DNA of 64,000 bases, from the NCBI RefSeq assembly GCF_000429945.1, contig NZ_AUCV01000004.1, forward strand, positions 124,001 to 188,000. Direction: 5' to 3'. Each line of letters opens with the position of its first letter. The first letter of the stretch is position 1. The notes beneath the pieces were generated by a model. It worked only from the letters and a program-made list of their open reading frames with translations, was not told where the DNA came from and searched no databases. A program made the translations under genes and the position numbers. The DNA is from Desulfogranum japonicum DSM 18378 (GTDB taxonomy: Bacteria; Desulfobacterota; Desulfobulbia; Desulfobulbales; Desulfobulbaceae). Positions 35,463 to 44,545 of this stretch are shown one piece after another.

Positions 35463-36020
35463 ATGACCTTCCTGCTACGGATCATGATGGAATTAACAGA
35501 GGCCTTTACCGAAAAAAGAAAAGAGATTCTTTCCCTATGGGTTGAAAGAACTCTCAACAGCTATACTTCTCCCGGTTTTTTCAAAAAAGCCAAAGATCCG
35601 TTTGCCAACCCTGTTGGCGTCAATACCAGTGACGCACTGCATTCCATATACGACTTACTCCTCAGCAATGCTGAACCAGAGGCATACCAAAAGCCTCTGG
35701 ATACGATAGTAAGAATCCGCGCAGTCCAGGAGATTACGCCGAGCCAGGCCGTAGCGCCGCTACTGGAACTGAAATGGGTCGTCAAGCAGGTCTTAAAATC
35801 AGACCGCAAAACATCATCCCTTTTAGCTGACCTAGATAACTTCGACTGCGAAGTAGACCGCATTGCCCTTATTGCATTTGATATTTACACGGCTTGTCGC
35901 GAACAAGTATATCGTGGGCGAATCCGTGAACTGAAAAGCGGCAGTTATCTGCTTACTGATTCAGCCTGTCCTTCTGCATTGCTAAAAGAAGAGCAGAAAT
36001 CACAATCAGAAAGTAACTAG
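35463..36020 (+). CDS. RsbRD-like domain protein upstream of dsrMKJOP
   Basis: This 185-residue protein consists of one all-helical RsbRD-like N-terminal domain (LTEAFTEKRKEILSLWVERT, then FANPVGVNTSDALHSIYDLL) and no STAS or kinase module. The domain is of the RsbR/sensor-histidine-kinase N-terminal type and in sulfate reducers a similar protein often precedes dsrM; I know that as a general pattern. It may bind a signal or redox partner that controls the Dsr complex. The stop codon overlaps a MITE-like repeat that separates it from dsrM. The start is uncertain, since no clear ribosome-binding site is visible. Confidence 0.75.
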   Translation: MTFLLRIMMELTEAFTEKRKEILSLWVERTLNSYTSPGFFKKAKDPFANPVGVNTSDALHSIYDLLLSNAEPEAYQKPLDTIVRIRAVQEITPSQAVAPLLELKWVVKQVLKSDRKTSSLLADLDNFDCEVDRIALIAFDIYTACREQVYRGRIRELKSGSYLLTDSACPSALLKEEQKSQSESN

Positions 36021-36160
36021 TGCCTTTCCATACATGAGGATTTTTGCTCAAGTTTAAAGCATGCGATAAATTTTTCCGCAGACATATAAGTAATATTTCG
36101 AGGATAAAATTTTGAGCATAATGCAAGAATTGAGTAAAAGGACCATTTACGGACAGACAC
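36020..36160 (+). repeat. MITE-like repeat family B in front of dsrM
   Basis: This 141-bp copy runs from GTGCCTTTCCATACATGAGG to CCATTTACGGACAGACAC. The two ends are imperfect inverted repeats of roughly 30 bp. The middle is the hairpin-like GCGATAAATTTTTCCGC. It abuts the stop codon of the RsbRD-like gene and ends 129 bases before dsrM, so it occupies much of the dsr promoter region. Confidence 0.75.
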
Positions 36161-36289
36161 GAACTCAAGCTGCTGTAAGTATCCTGTTGTGTAACAAGCC
36201 AGATGGTGGCAGTACGTGACCTGCTACCTCACAGTCTGGCTCATGCTATAACGTAAGTTATTGTAAATCTGAATGCGAAGGAGTGATCG

Positions 36290-37309
36290 ATGAAGTACGC
36301 CTTCCCACTGGCGGCAGTAATTGCCTTGGTGCTGATCGCGCTAGTTGGTGTGCAGATACCAGGAATGCAATACTTTTTCGGTATTGTCATCCCGTATGCG
36401 GCCATGGCGCTGTTTCTGGGCGGATTTTGCTTAAGAGTAATCTATTGGGCAAGATCTCCTGTTCCCTTTAAAATCCCTACAACCTGCGGTCAGGGTTTTT
36501 CCCTGGACTGGATTAAACAGGATAAGCTGGAAGCTCCCACGAACACCTCCCAGGTGGTCGCGAGGATGTTTCTGGAAATTTTCCTGTTCCGTTCCCTGTG
36601 GCGAAACACCAAATCAACGGTCTATGATGGTCCCAAACTGACCTATGAGTCAAGTAAATGGCTCTGGTTGTTCGGTATCATGTTCCATTACAGCTTCCTG
36701 GTCATTGTCATCAGGCATATGCGTCTGTTTATGGATCCTGTACCGTTTGCGGTATCTTTTACCGAAACCATTGATTCATTGTTACAGATCGGTGCGCCGA
36801 CAATGTACATGACCGATGTGACCATTGTCCTGGCACTGCTTTTCCTGTTTGGCCGTCGTCTGACCAATCCACACGTTCGATACCTTTCCCTGGCAAACGA
36901 TTATTTTCCATTGTTTCTGATTCTGGGTGTTGCAACTACTGGTATTCTGATGCGCTTTTTCCTGCGTACAGATGTGGATATCAATGCCATTAAACAGCTT
37001 GCTGTGGGCCTGGTGACTTTTCACCCGACCATCAGCGCAGACATTGGCGCAATTTTTTATGCTCATCTTTTCCTCGTCTGCACTCTGCTTGCCTATTTCC
37101 CAATGAGTAAGCTCATGCACATGGGCGGTGTATTTTTGAGCCCGACCAGAAACATGGCTAATGATTCAAGGATGAAACGTCACGTCAACCCATGGAATCC
37201 GTCCATCAAGCCGCATTCTTATGCTTCTTATGAGGATGAATTCCGCGAAGATATGGTTGAGCAGGGCATTCCTGTTGAGAAAGAGTTGCCGCCGAAAACC
37301 GACGAGTAA
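36290..37309 (+). CDS. dsrM: DsrM, membrane cytochrome b of the sulfite-reduction complex
   Basis: DsrM (339 residues) is the NarI-like diheme b membrane subunit of DsrMKJOP, which passes quinol or periplasmic electrons to DsrC in the cytoplasm. Six or more hydrophobic helices are visible, including PLAAVIALVLIALVGVQIPG and FGIMFHYSFLVIVIRHMRLF with heme-ligand histidines. AAGGAG lies upstream of the ATG. The downstream gene, dsrK, starts 32 bases after the stop. The order M-K-J-O-P is the conserved one in sulfate reducers. Confidence 0.96.
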   Translation: MKYAFPLAAVIALVLIALVGVQIPGMQYFFGIVIPYAAMALFLGGFCLRVIYWARSPVPFKIPTTCGQGFSLDWIKQDKLEAPTNTSQVVARMFLEIFLFRSLWRNTKSTVYDGPKLTYESSKWLWLFGIMFHYSFLVIVIRHMRLFMDPVPFAVSFTETIDSLLQIGAPTMYMTDVTIVLALLFLFGRRLTNPHVRYLSLANDYFPLFLILGVATTGILMRFFLRTDVDINAIKQLAVGLVTFHPTISADIGAIFYAHLFLVCTLLAYFPMSKLMHMGGVFLSPTRNMANDSRMKRHVNPWNPSIKPHSYASYEDEFREDMVEQGIPVEKELPPKTDE

Positions 37310-37341
37310 GCTCGTAAATTCTAGAGTATAAGGATAACGCA

Positions 37342-38973
37342 ATGGCAGTAGTAAAGGTAGACAAATTGGCACGAAGCGTTGCCGAGGGACCTTCGCTGAT
37401 GACAGGCGCATTTCCAAAACAAGATTGGATGGATGTACCTGCGGTCTTCAAGCCTGGCAACTATGCTTACCCGACCAAACCGGAAAAATTAAAGTATCTG
37501 GATAGTCAGCAAGGGGTAAGCTTTCCCAACGCACGCGAATGGAACCCTGAAGACGATGACTGGAAACTTCCTGAAAACTGGAAAGAGATCATCATCAAGG
37601 GAATTGCGGACCGACTGGATCGTTTCCGCAGTTTAAAAATATTTATGGACTGCTGTGTACGCTGTGGTGCGTGCGCAGACAAATGCCACTTCTTCTTGGG
37701 AACCGGCGACCCAAAAAATATGCCGGTACTGAGAGCCGAGCTTCTCCGCTCCATTTATCGTCAGCACTTTACCAAAGCTGGAAAAATTCTTGGTAAACTG
37801 GCAGGTGGTCGGGAAATGACCTACGGTGTGATCAAAGAGTGGTTTATGTACGCCTATCAGTGTACGGAATGTCGTCGTTGTTCCGTATTCTGTCCCTATG
37901 GTATAGATACTGCAGAAATTACCATGATGCTTCGTGAGTTGCTGCATCTGCTTGGTATTGGTATCAACTGGGCAATGGAGCCTGTTTCTAACTCAAATAG
38001 AACAGGTAACCACATGGGTCTCACACCTCAGGCATTCAAAGGTAATGTTGATTTTCTCTGTGAAGATATTGAGAACCTGACAGGTGTCAAAGTCAACCCC
38101 ACCTTCAACCGTAAAGGTGCAGAGGTTCTTTTCATTACGCCTTCAGCAGACGTCTTCGCCGAGCCGGGTATTTTCACCTGTATGGGATACCTGTTGCTTT
38201 TCGAGGCCATCGGACTGGATTACACCTGGTCAACCTATGCATCCGAGGGTGGTAACTTTGGATTATTTACCTCCAACGAGATGATGAAAAAACTCAATGC
38301 CAAGATGTATGCGGAAGCTGAGCGTCTTGGTGTGAAATGGATTCTTGGTGGCGAATGCGGTCATATGTGGCGCGTTGTGCACCAGTACATGGATACCATG
38401 AATGGACCAGCTGATTTTCTTGAAGTGCCGAGATCTCCAATCACTGGCACGGTATTTGAGAATGCAGCATCCACCAAAATGGTACACATCTCAGAGTTCA
38501 CAGCAGACTTGATCAAAAACGGCAAACTCAAACTTGACAAGAGCCGTAACGCTCATGTGAAAGCAACTTTCCATGATTCCTGTAACCCTGCAAGGGCTAT
38601 GGGGCTCCTCGATGAACCACGCTATATTCTTGACAACGTTGTTGAGCAGTGGTGGGAGATGCCTGAAAATACCATTCGAGAAAAAACCTTCTGCTGCGGC
38701 TCAGGTACAGCTCTCAATACCGACGAGATAATGGAACTGCGTATGCGTTCCGGTCTACCCAGGGCCAATGCCGTCAAGTATGTTCAGGAAAAACATGACG
38801 TTAATACTCTTGGCTGTGTATGTGCCATTGATAGAGCCACACTGACAACCTTGATGGATTACTGGGTACCCAGTGTTCAGGTAGCAGGTCTGAGCGAATT
38901 GGTCGGTAATGCTCTGGTTATCGAGGGTGAAAACAGACAGGAACTCGACGAAGGTCTGAGGACTTTGGTCTAA
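37342..38973 (+). CDS. dsrK: DsrK, iron-sulfur heterodisulfide-reductase-like subunit
   Basis: DsrK (543 residues) is related to HdrD and is the catalytic subunit thought to reduce the DsrC trisulfide. Two ferredoxin-type clusters are in CCVRCGACADKCHFF and CTECRRCSVFCPYG. The CCG-type cysteine-rich domains include CHDSCNPAR-like HDSCNPARAMG and FCCGSGTALNTDEI. It has no membrane segments and should sit on the cytoplasmic face on DsrM. Confidence 0.97.
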   Translation: MAVVKVDKLARSVAEGPSLMTGAFPKQDWMDVPAVFKPGNYAYPTKPEKLKYLDSQQGVSFPNAREWNPEDDDWKLPENWKEIIIKGIADRLDRFRSLKIFMDCCVRCGACADKCHFFLGTGDPKNMPVLRAELLRSIYRQHFTKAGKILGKLAGGREMTYGVIKEWFMYAYQCTECRRCSVFCPYGIDTAEITMMLRELLHLLGIGINWAMEPVSNSNRTGNHMGLTPQAFKGNVDFLCEDIENLTGVKVNPTFNRKGAEVLFITPSADVFAEPGIFTCMGYLLLFEAIGLDYTWSTYASEGGNFGLFTSNEMMKKLNAKMYAEAERLGVKWILGGECGHMWRVVHQYMDTMNGPADFLEVPRSPITGTVFENAASTKMVHISEFTADLIKNGKLKLDKSRNAHVKATFHDSCNPARAMGLLDEPRYILDNVVEQWWEMPENTIREKTFCCGSGTALNTDEIMELRMRSGLPRANAVKYVQEKHDVNTLGCVCAIDRATLTTLMDYWVPSVQVAGLSELVGNALVIEGENRQELDEGLRTLV

Positions 38974-39001
38974 TATCCCGGATATACTAGGAGGTATAAC
39001 T

Positions 39002-39373
39002 ATGTACGATAGTAGTAAAATCATCCCGGGACTGATCATTTTCGTCCTGTTTGTGACCATACCCATCTGGTACAATCATGGCGACGCCGGTGCAGCTCCC
39101 GAAATCAAACTTCCCCAGGATGCGAAAGCCTGTGTCCGCCCCACCGCTGAGATGCGGGCAAGTCACATGCAGCTGCTTAATCAGTGGCGTGACGAGGTAC
39201 TGCGTGATGGTGATCGCGGCACTATTGAGGTGGATGGCAAGCACTATAAAAAAAGTCTGATGCTGACCTGTATGGAATGCCATACCAGTAAAAAACAGTT
39301 CTGTGATAAGTGTCATGACTATGCTTCTGTGAAGCCATATTGCTGGGACTGTCACTTGGCCCCGGTCGAGTGA
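39002..39373 (+). CDS. dsrJ: DsrJ, triheme cytochrome c
   Basis: DsrJ (123 residues) is a periplasmic membrane-anchored cytochrome with an N-terminal hydrophobic anchor (IIPGLIIFVLFVTIPIWYN) and three CxxCH heme sites: CMECH, CDKCH and CWDCH. One of the three hemes in this family has unusual His/Cys ligation. It lies between dsrK and dsrO and should take up or hand over electrons in the periplasm. Confidence 0.96.
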   Translation: MYDSSKIIPGLIIFVLFVTIPIWYNHGDAGAAPEIKLPQDAKACVRPTAEMRASHMQLLNQWRDEVLRDGDRGTIEVDGKHYKKSLMLTCMECHTSKKQFCDKCHDYASVKPYCWDCHLAPVE

Positions 39374-39395
39374 TCGGCAAGGAGGAGATATACTG

Positions 39396-40232
39396 ATGGA
39401 TAAAAAAAGAAGAGATTTCCTCAAGGTTGCCGGTATTTCCACACTGGCTGGTCTTGGAGGAACCGCAGTAGTTGACCGGCTTGTCTCCGGAACGCATCCC
39501 TCTGTGGCAAACGCCTCAGGCGGGCATGGTGAGGAACATGCCGCACCCAAAGAAGAACATGCCGTCCAAGAAGCACCTAAAACAGGTAAGCGTTATGGCA
39601 TGGTCATCGACGTAAAAAAATTCCAGGAAGATCCTGCTCTGGGTGAGAGAATCTCACGTGCCTGTATTCAGGCCCACAACATACCTGAATTTCCAGAGAA
39701 AAAAGATGAGATCAAATGGATCTGGATGACCGGTTATGAAAACGCTTTTCCTGAGAAGAGTACTCTCTATAAGGACGAGACCACCGAAGAGCATCAGGTA
39801 CCTGTTCTCTGTAATCATTGTGACAATCCACCCTGTGTACGCGCTTGTCCTACCAAGGCTACGTTTAAAAATAAAGACGGTATTGTCATCATGGATTTCC
39901 ATCGCTGTATTGGTTGCCGCTTCTGCATGGCTGCCTGCCCATATGGCATGAGAAGTTTCAACTGGCGTAATCCAAGGGACTTCATAACAGAAGTCAACCG
40001 TGACTTCCCCTCACGTATGCGTGGTGTTGTTGAAAAATGCAACTTCTGTGCAGAACGTATCGGTGTAGGGCAGAAGCCCGCCTGTGTTGAGGCCTGTGGA
40101 GACACTGGTGCTATGGTTTTTGGCGACCTGAATGATCCTGAATCGGAAGTCAGAAAGTTGCTCAAAGAGAACTACACCATTCAGCGCAGGCCCAGCCTTG
40201 GAACCCATCCTTCTGTCTTTTACATAGTGTGA
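39396..40232 (+). CDS. dsrO: DsrO, periplasmic ferredoxin-like subunit
   Basis: DsrO (278 residues) begins with a Tat signal (KKRRDFLKVAGISTLAGLGG), so it is exported folded with its cofactors. Four ferredoxin-type cysteine groups are visible, including CNHCDNPPCVRACPTKAT, CIGCRFCMAACPYGM and CNFCAERIGVGQKPAC, consistent with three to four [4Fe-4S] clusters. It pairs with the integral subunit DsrP encoded seven bases downstream. Confidence 0.97.
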   Translation: MDKKRRDFLKVAGISTLAGLGGTAVVDRLVSGTHPSVANASGGHGEEHAAPKEEHAVQEAPKTGKRYGMVIDVKKFQEDPALGERISRACIQAHNIPEFPEKKDEIKWIWMTGYENAFPEKSTLYKDETTEEHQVPVLCNHCDNPPCVRACPTKATFKNKDGIVIMDFHRCIGCRFCMAACPYGMRSFNWRNPRDFITEVNRDFPSRMRGVVEKCNFCAERIGVGQKPACVEACGDTGAMVFGDLNDPESEVRKLLKENYTIQRRPSLGTHPSVFYIV

Positions 40233-40239
40233 GGTCGCC

Positions 40240-41412
40240 ATGTTTGAAAAAGCGTTAAAAGGAAACAATTACTATTGGATGTGGCTCGCCTTTCTCGGGT
40301 TCTTCGTAGGTATTGCCGTGATCTGTTATCTGCGGCAGTACTTCTACGGACTTGGCCTTACAGGCATGAGCCGCGATGTATCCTGGGGATTATACATTTC
40401 CCAGTTCACATTCCTGGTCGGTGTTGCAGCGGGGGGTGTTATGCTTGTCCTCCCCTATTACATTCACAATTACAAGGCATTTGGCAAAATTACGATTTTA
40501 GGTGAGTTTCTCGCCATTTCTGCCTTGCTGATGTGTCTGATGTTCATCATGGCCGATCTTGGACAACCCTTGCGTGGCCTGAATGTTCTGTTACACCCAA
40601 CACCAAATTCCATGCTGTTCTGGGATATGTGCGTTCTGTGGGGATATCTGTTACTCAATGCTCTCTGTGGCTGGGTAATCCTTACAGCTGAACGTAAGCA
40701 GGTTGCGCCACCAAAATGGATTTATTTCTTTGTGTATATTTCCATTCCGTTTGCGTTTTCTATTCATACAGTAACAGCCATGCTGTACTGTGGTCTGCCT
40801 GGCCGTCACTTCTGGCTTTCAGCAATCATCGCGCCTCGATTCCTGGCATCTGCTTTTGCTGCCGGACCTGCTCTGATTGTTATCATGGCACTGATTCTGA
40901 AACGTGTCGCCAACTTCGACGCAGGCAAACAGGCAATAGATAAAATGGTCACCATTATTATCTATGCTGCAATTGCCAATATGTTCTTTGTTGGCCTTGA
41001 GTTTTTTGTTGGCTACTACTCCAACATCCCAGGTCATTACCACACCCTGCAGTACCTGTTCTTCGGGCTGGAGCATCACGGCCACGTTTATAACAACCTG
41101 GTACCCTTCATGTGGGGCTTCCTGATTCTTTTTGTGATCGGGTTCTTCCTGATTTGTAACCCACAGACACGACGCAACAACGACCTCTGGCTCGGTATTG
41201 GTTGCGCCTCTATCTTCTTATCCTTCTGGTTGGATAAGGGTATTGGTTTCGTATTGGGTGGCTTTGTACCAACACCTCTTGAAGAGATTACTGAGTATTA
41301 CCCCACTGCCAATGAGCTGTTCATAACCATCGGTATCTGGGCTGCCGGATTCTTTATCCTGACCATACTCTACAAGATAGCAATTGGGGTTGAGCACGAA
41401 GTAGAAGCGTAA
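40240..41412 (+). CDS. dsrP: DsrP, NrfD-type membrane quinol subunit
   Basis: DsrP (390 residues) is an NrfD/PsrC-family integral membrane protein with about ten hydrophobic helices, for example FLVGVAAGGVMLVLPYYI and IYFFVYISIPFAFSIH. It is expected to oxidise or reduce menaquinone and exchange electrons with DsrO. It ends the operon; a strong terminator follows within 30 bases. Confidence 0.97.
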   Translation: MFEKALKGNNYYWMWLAFLGFFVGIAVICYLRQYFYGLGLTGMSRDVSWGLYISQFTFLVGVAAGGVMLVLPYYIHNYKAFGKITILGEFLAISALLMCLMFIMADLGQPLRGLNVLLHPTPNSMLFWDMCVLWGYLLLNALCGWVILTAERKQVAPPKWIYFFVYISIPFAFSIHTVTAMLYCGLPGRHFWLSAIIAPRFLASAFAAGPALIVIMALILKRVANFDAGKQAIDKMVTIIIYAAIANMFFVGLEFFVGYYSNIPGHYHTLQYLFFGLEHHGHVYNNLVPFMWGFLILFVIGFFLICNPQTRRNNDLWLGIGCASIFLSFWLDKGIGFVLGGFVPTPLEEITEYYPTANELFITIGIWAAGFFILTILYKIAIGVEHEVEA

Positions 41413-41437
41413 AACTTCATAGCACCCCTTGAGAGTA

Positions 41438-41472
41438 AAAGGCCCGTGGCAGAAAGCCACGGGCCTTTTTTA
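41438..41472 (+). terminator. rho-independent terminator of the dsr operon
   Basis: AGGCCCGTGGC (41440-41450) and GCCACGGGCCT (41456-41466) make an 11-bp perfect stem with a 5-base loop, followed by T residues. Confidence 0.95.
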
Positions 41473-41523
41473 TTGTTCCCTGAATTTGTGGCAAATGGCA
41501 TTGGCTGCAGCCATCAAGTCATA

Positions 41524-41553
41524 GCTACCCCGCATTTCTCATGACTTTTTTGA
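41524..41553 (-). repeat. short shared segment, family C
   Basis: On the minus strand this reads TCAAAAAAGTCATGAGAAAT followed by GCGGGGTAGCT, nearly identical to 7298-7325. It lies in the 379-base spacer between dsrP and the prepilin peptidase gene, where I see no gene. Confidence 0.4.
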
Positions 41554-41671
41554 ATACATGTTAAGGGTCACGGAAAGAGCCGTACAACTCCTTAACATCA
41601 AGACAATAGACAGGCAGACAATTATCACAAACAGTCATTTTTCAGCTGAGGTAAGCGTCCCCATCCGTGCG

Positions 41672-41698
41672 CCATGTAACCGATTACGCATACAGTTG
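41672..41698 (-). repeat. dispersed repeat family A, end fragment
   Basis: CATGTAACCGATTACGCATA (plus-strand reading) corresponds to the GTAACYRGTTAC end block of family A, with the rest of the repeat missing. The internal GTAA..TTAC inverted repeat is retained. Confidence 0.5.
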
Positions 41699-41791
41699 AG
41701 TTGTCACCCATAGTCGAAATATCCTCTATGGGAATTGCCTGTGGAAATACCATCAAAAGTCACTCACCTCAGAACTGCAGCCTTACAGAGG

Positions 41792-42580
41792 CTAATATTT
41801 CCCTAAAGCCTGAAGATACATCTGCCAGATCTGATAAATACGGTCCTGATAGAAAAGAAAGAGATAACCTGCCACAGCCAGGAAGGGGCCATATGGTATA
41901 CGCGTTTTTCCTCCTTTTTTTTGTTTAACCATGGCAGCAATCCCGACAATGGAGCCGGTCAGTGAACTGAAAAAAATGATAAACAACAGACTCGGCCAGC
42001 CTAAAAAGGCACCCAGCATACCAAGCAATTTGACATCACCACCTCCCATGCCATCCTGGCGGGCTATTTTGAAATACACAAAGCTGACTAAAAAGAGTAT
42101 GCCTCCCCCAAATAAAACCCCAAAAACAGATTGCTGCCAGGTGATATTTTGACTAAAAAAGGAACCGGCAACTCCTATCGCAATGCCAGGCAGGCTGATT
42201 ACGTCAGGAATTATTTGATGATGGATATCAATAAATATGATAACCAATAAGCAGGCCACAAAAAACAGGTAGTAGAAAAAGTCAAAGCCGAGACCAAACT
42301 GCAGGAAGGTCGCTGCGGCTAAAAGTGCCATACATGCTTCCACCAGTGGATACTGAATGGATATCCGCTCACTGCAGTTCCTGCACTTGCCCAGCAGCAT
42401 GCAGTAACTCAATATGGGAATATTATCGTACCATTGTATCGGTGTTTTACACTGTGGACAATGGGACGCAGGATAAACAATAGAAGCTCCCTCTTCCGGT
42501 AGGCGAAGGATTACTACATTTAAAAACGAGCCAATAACGGCTCCGAAAACAGCGACAATACCTGCAATAAAAAGTTCCAT
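41792..42580 (-). CDS. pilD: prepilin peptidase/N-methyltransferase
   Basis: This 262-residue membrane aspartic protease of the type IV prepilin peptidase family cleaves and methylates pilins. An N-terminal zinc-type domain carries paired cysteines (CPQCKTPIQWYDNIPILSY and CRNCSERI). Catalytic aspartates fall in FIDIHHQIIPD and MGGGDVKLL. The membrane helices and length are typical. It stands alone, convergent with dsrP, so the pilin operon must lie elsewhere. Confidence 0.94.
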   Translation of the reverse strand: MELFIAGIVAVFGAVIGSFLNVVILRLPEEGASIVYPASHCPQCKTPIQWYDNIPILSYCMLLGKCRNCSERISIQYPLVEACMALLAAATFLQFGLGFDFFYYLFFVACLLVIIFIDIHHQIIPDVISLPGIAIGVAGSFFSQNITWQQSVFGVLFGGGILFLVSFVYFKIARQDGMGGGDVKLLGMLGAFLGWPSLLFIIFFSSLTGSIVGIAAMVKQKKGGKTRIPYGPFLAVAGYLFLFYQDRIYQIWQMYLQALGKY

Positions 42581-42824
42581 TCACGTATACCACAAGGCCA
42601 GTGTTCAGGAAACACAGCCTTTTCTTGAGTTATCATTACATATTTCAGGTTAACGAGTGTTCATCCGAAACTGTTTTGTCAGCCACAATTTACAATATGC
42701 GTAACACGTTGATCATTCAACACGAAAGAGATGACTATGCGTCTCATATGCCGTAAATTGCAGCAGACTTTTCATTTCTGGCAAGACACAATTACCACCA
42801 TTACTTTTATTTGTAGCGTGTTAC

Positions 42825-43610
42825 ATGCCCAACTTCCAGGAAAAAGCTCTTGTGCAGGCACATGAACAGCTTGCACCCGATATTTTTAGATTAACTGTCC
42901 ATTCTCCGCAGATTGCCCAGGCTTCCGCACCAGGTCAGTTTGTCATGATTAAAAGTTCGAATACCAGTGACCCTCTGCTGAGACGTCCATTTTCTATCCA
43001 TGATGTTACCTCAGGAGGAATGCTCCATCTCCTCTATAAAGTGATAGGTAAAGGGACACGTTGTCTGCAAAACCTTTCTCCCGGAGAGCAAACCGACCTG
43101 ATTGGTCCTCTGGGACATGGTTTTCAGTTTTCTGTCCAGGAACCCGCCTGTCTGCTTGGAGGAGGCATGGGCATTGCGCCTCTCCTCTATCTTGCCAAAT
43201 CACTGCAGAATGTCAGCTCTCCAAGACAGGATCACCAGATTCTTCTGGGAGCAAGAACCTCTGTAGAGCTCGCACCCCTTGTAGATGATTTTCAGCAACT
43301 TGGTTATACAGTACAGGCTGCCACCGACGATGGCAGCCTGGGACACCACGGTTTTGTCAGCGAACTACTCGAAGAAGTTCTGCCCAGTGTGCGTACAGTG
43401 TATGTCTGCGGCCCACACCCGTTGATGGCTGCAATTGCCAGACAATGCCAGGCTGCTGATGTGCCGTGCCAGGTATCCCTTGAAACACATATGGCCTGTG
43501 GTCTTGGAGCATGTCTTGGCTGTACCATCTATGCTCCTGATAAAAGTTATCGCCATGTTTGCAAGCATGGTCCGGTATTTGATGCAAACGAGGTGTTATG
43601 GACGCTGTAA
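42825..43610 (+). CDS. pyrK: dihydroorotate dehydrogenase electron-transfer subunit
   Basis: PyrK (261 residues) carries FAD and a [2Fe-2S] cluster and takes electrons from PyrD-FMN to NAD. An FAD-binding LLRRPFSIHDVTSGG, an NAD-type GGGMGIAPLLYLA, and the C-terminal cysteine set CGLGACLGCTIYAPDKSYRHVC are present. It overlaps pyrD by 13 bases, so the type 1B enzyme pair is translationally coupled. Confidence 0.96.
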   Translation: MPNFQEKALVQAHEQLAPDIFRLTVHSPQIAQASAPGQFVMIKSSNTSDPLLRRPFSIHDVTSGGMLHLLYKVIGKGTRCLQNLSPGEQTDLIGPLGHGFQFSVQEPACLLGGGMGIAPLLYLAKSLQNVSSPRQDHQILLGARTSVELAPLVDDFQQLGYTVQAATDDGSLGHHGFVSELLEEVLPSVRTVYVCGPHPLMAAIARQCQAADVPCQVSLETHMACGLGACLGCTIYAPDKSYRHVCKHGPVFDANEVLWTL

Positions 43611-44545
43611 AAACTATTCCAAAAGCCGATCTGCAAGTCAACATTGGTGGACTCCCCCTTCGCAACCCTGTCATGACAGCGTCAGGAACTTTTGGCTATG
43701 GACGTGAATTTGAAAACCTGGTCAATCTCCATCGTCTTGGAGGTATTGTCGTTAAGGGTATTTCCATACAACCTCGACCGGGAAATCCTCCCCCACGCAT
43801 TGTTGAGACATCCAGCGGGATGCTCAATGCCATTGGCCTTGAAAATGTGGGTATAGAACGATTTTTAACAGAAAAAGTCCCATATTTGAAGACATTGCGA
43901 ACCAAAGTGGTGGTCAATATCCTTGGTGACTCTCTGGACGAATATGCCTATCTGGCAGAAAAACTCAGTGGTCACGAAGGTATCCATGCTCTTGAGGTGA
44001 ACATTTCCTGCCCCAATGTCAAAAAAGGAGGTGTTGCCTTCGGGGTTGATCCGGAAATGGCCAAGGCTGTTACTGCTGCGGTTAAAACCGCTACTGATCT
44101 GCCTGTCATGATTAAACTTTCACCCAATGTCACAGATATCGCATCCATGGCGCAGGCCGTTGAACAAGGTGGCGCAGACAGTGTTTCCTTAATCAACACC
44201 CTCATTGGTATGGGCATAGACACCTCCAGCCGAAGGCCAAAATTGGCCAATGTTATCGGAGGATTATCTGGGCCAGCCATCAAACCTGTTGCCCTGCGAA
44301 TGGTCTGGCAGGTTGCCCAGGCTGTCTCCATTCCCATTGTTGGTATAGGCGGGATTGAAACCGCAGAGGATGCCATTGAATTTCTCCTGGCCGGAGCAAC
44401 CGCCATTCAAGTCGGAACAGCCAATTTCTACGATCCACAGGCCACGGAAAAAATTATCACCGGCCTCCATCAATACCTCTATGAGCAGAAGGAAATCTGT
44501 GTACGGAGTATCATCGGCACTATTCGACTGGGGAGTAGCACATGA
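43598..44545 (+). CDS. pyrD: dihydroorotate dehydrogenase, class 1B catalytic subunit
   Basis: PyrD (315 residues) oxidises dihydroorotate to orotate in pyrimidine synthesis using FMN. Landmarks are NPVMTASGTFGYG, NISCPNVKKGG with the catalytic cysteine region, MIKLSPNVTDI and GVGGIETAEDA-like GIGGIETAEDAIEFLLAGA. The C terminus is slightly longer than usual. It overlaps aroD by four bases (ATGA) and pyrK by 13, linking pyrimidine and shikimate genes in one run. Confidence 0.96.
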   Translation: MDAVKTIPKADLQVNIGGLPLRNPVMTASGTFGYGREFENLVNLHRLGGIVVKGISIQPRPGNPPPRIVETSSGMLNAIGLENVGIERFLTEKVPYLKTLRTKVVVNILGDSLDEYAYLAEKLSGHEGIHALEVNISCPNVKKGGVAFGVDPEMAKAVTAAVKTATDLPVMIKLSPNVTDIASMAQAVEQGGADSVSLINTLIGMGIDTSSRRPKLANVIGGLSGPAIKPVALRMVWQVAQAVSIPIVGIGGIETAEDAIEFLLAGATAIQVGTANFYDPQATEKIITGLHQYLYEQKEICVRSIIGTIRLGSST

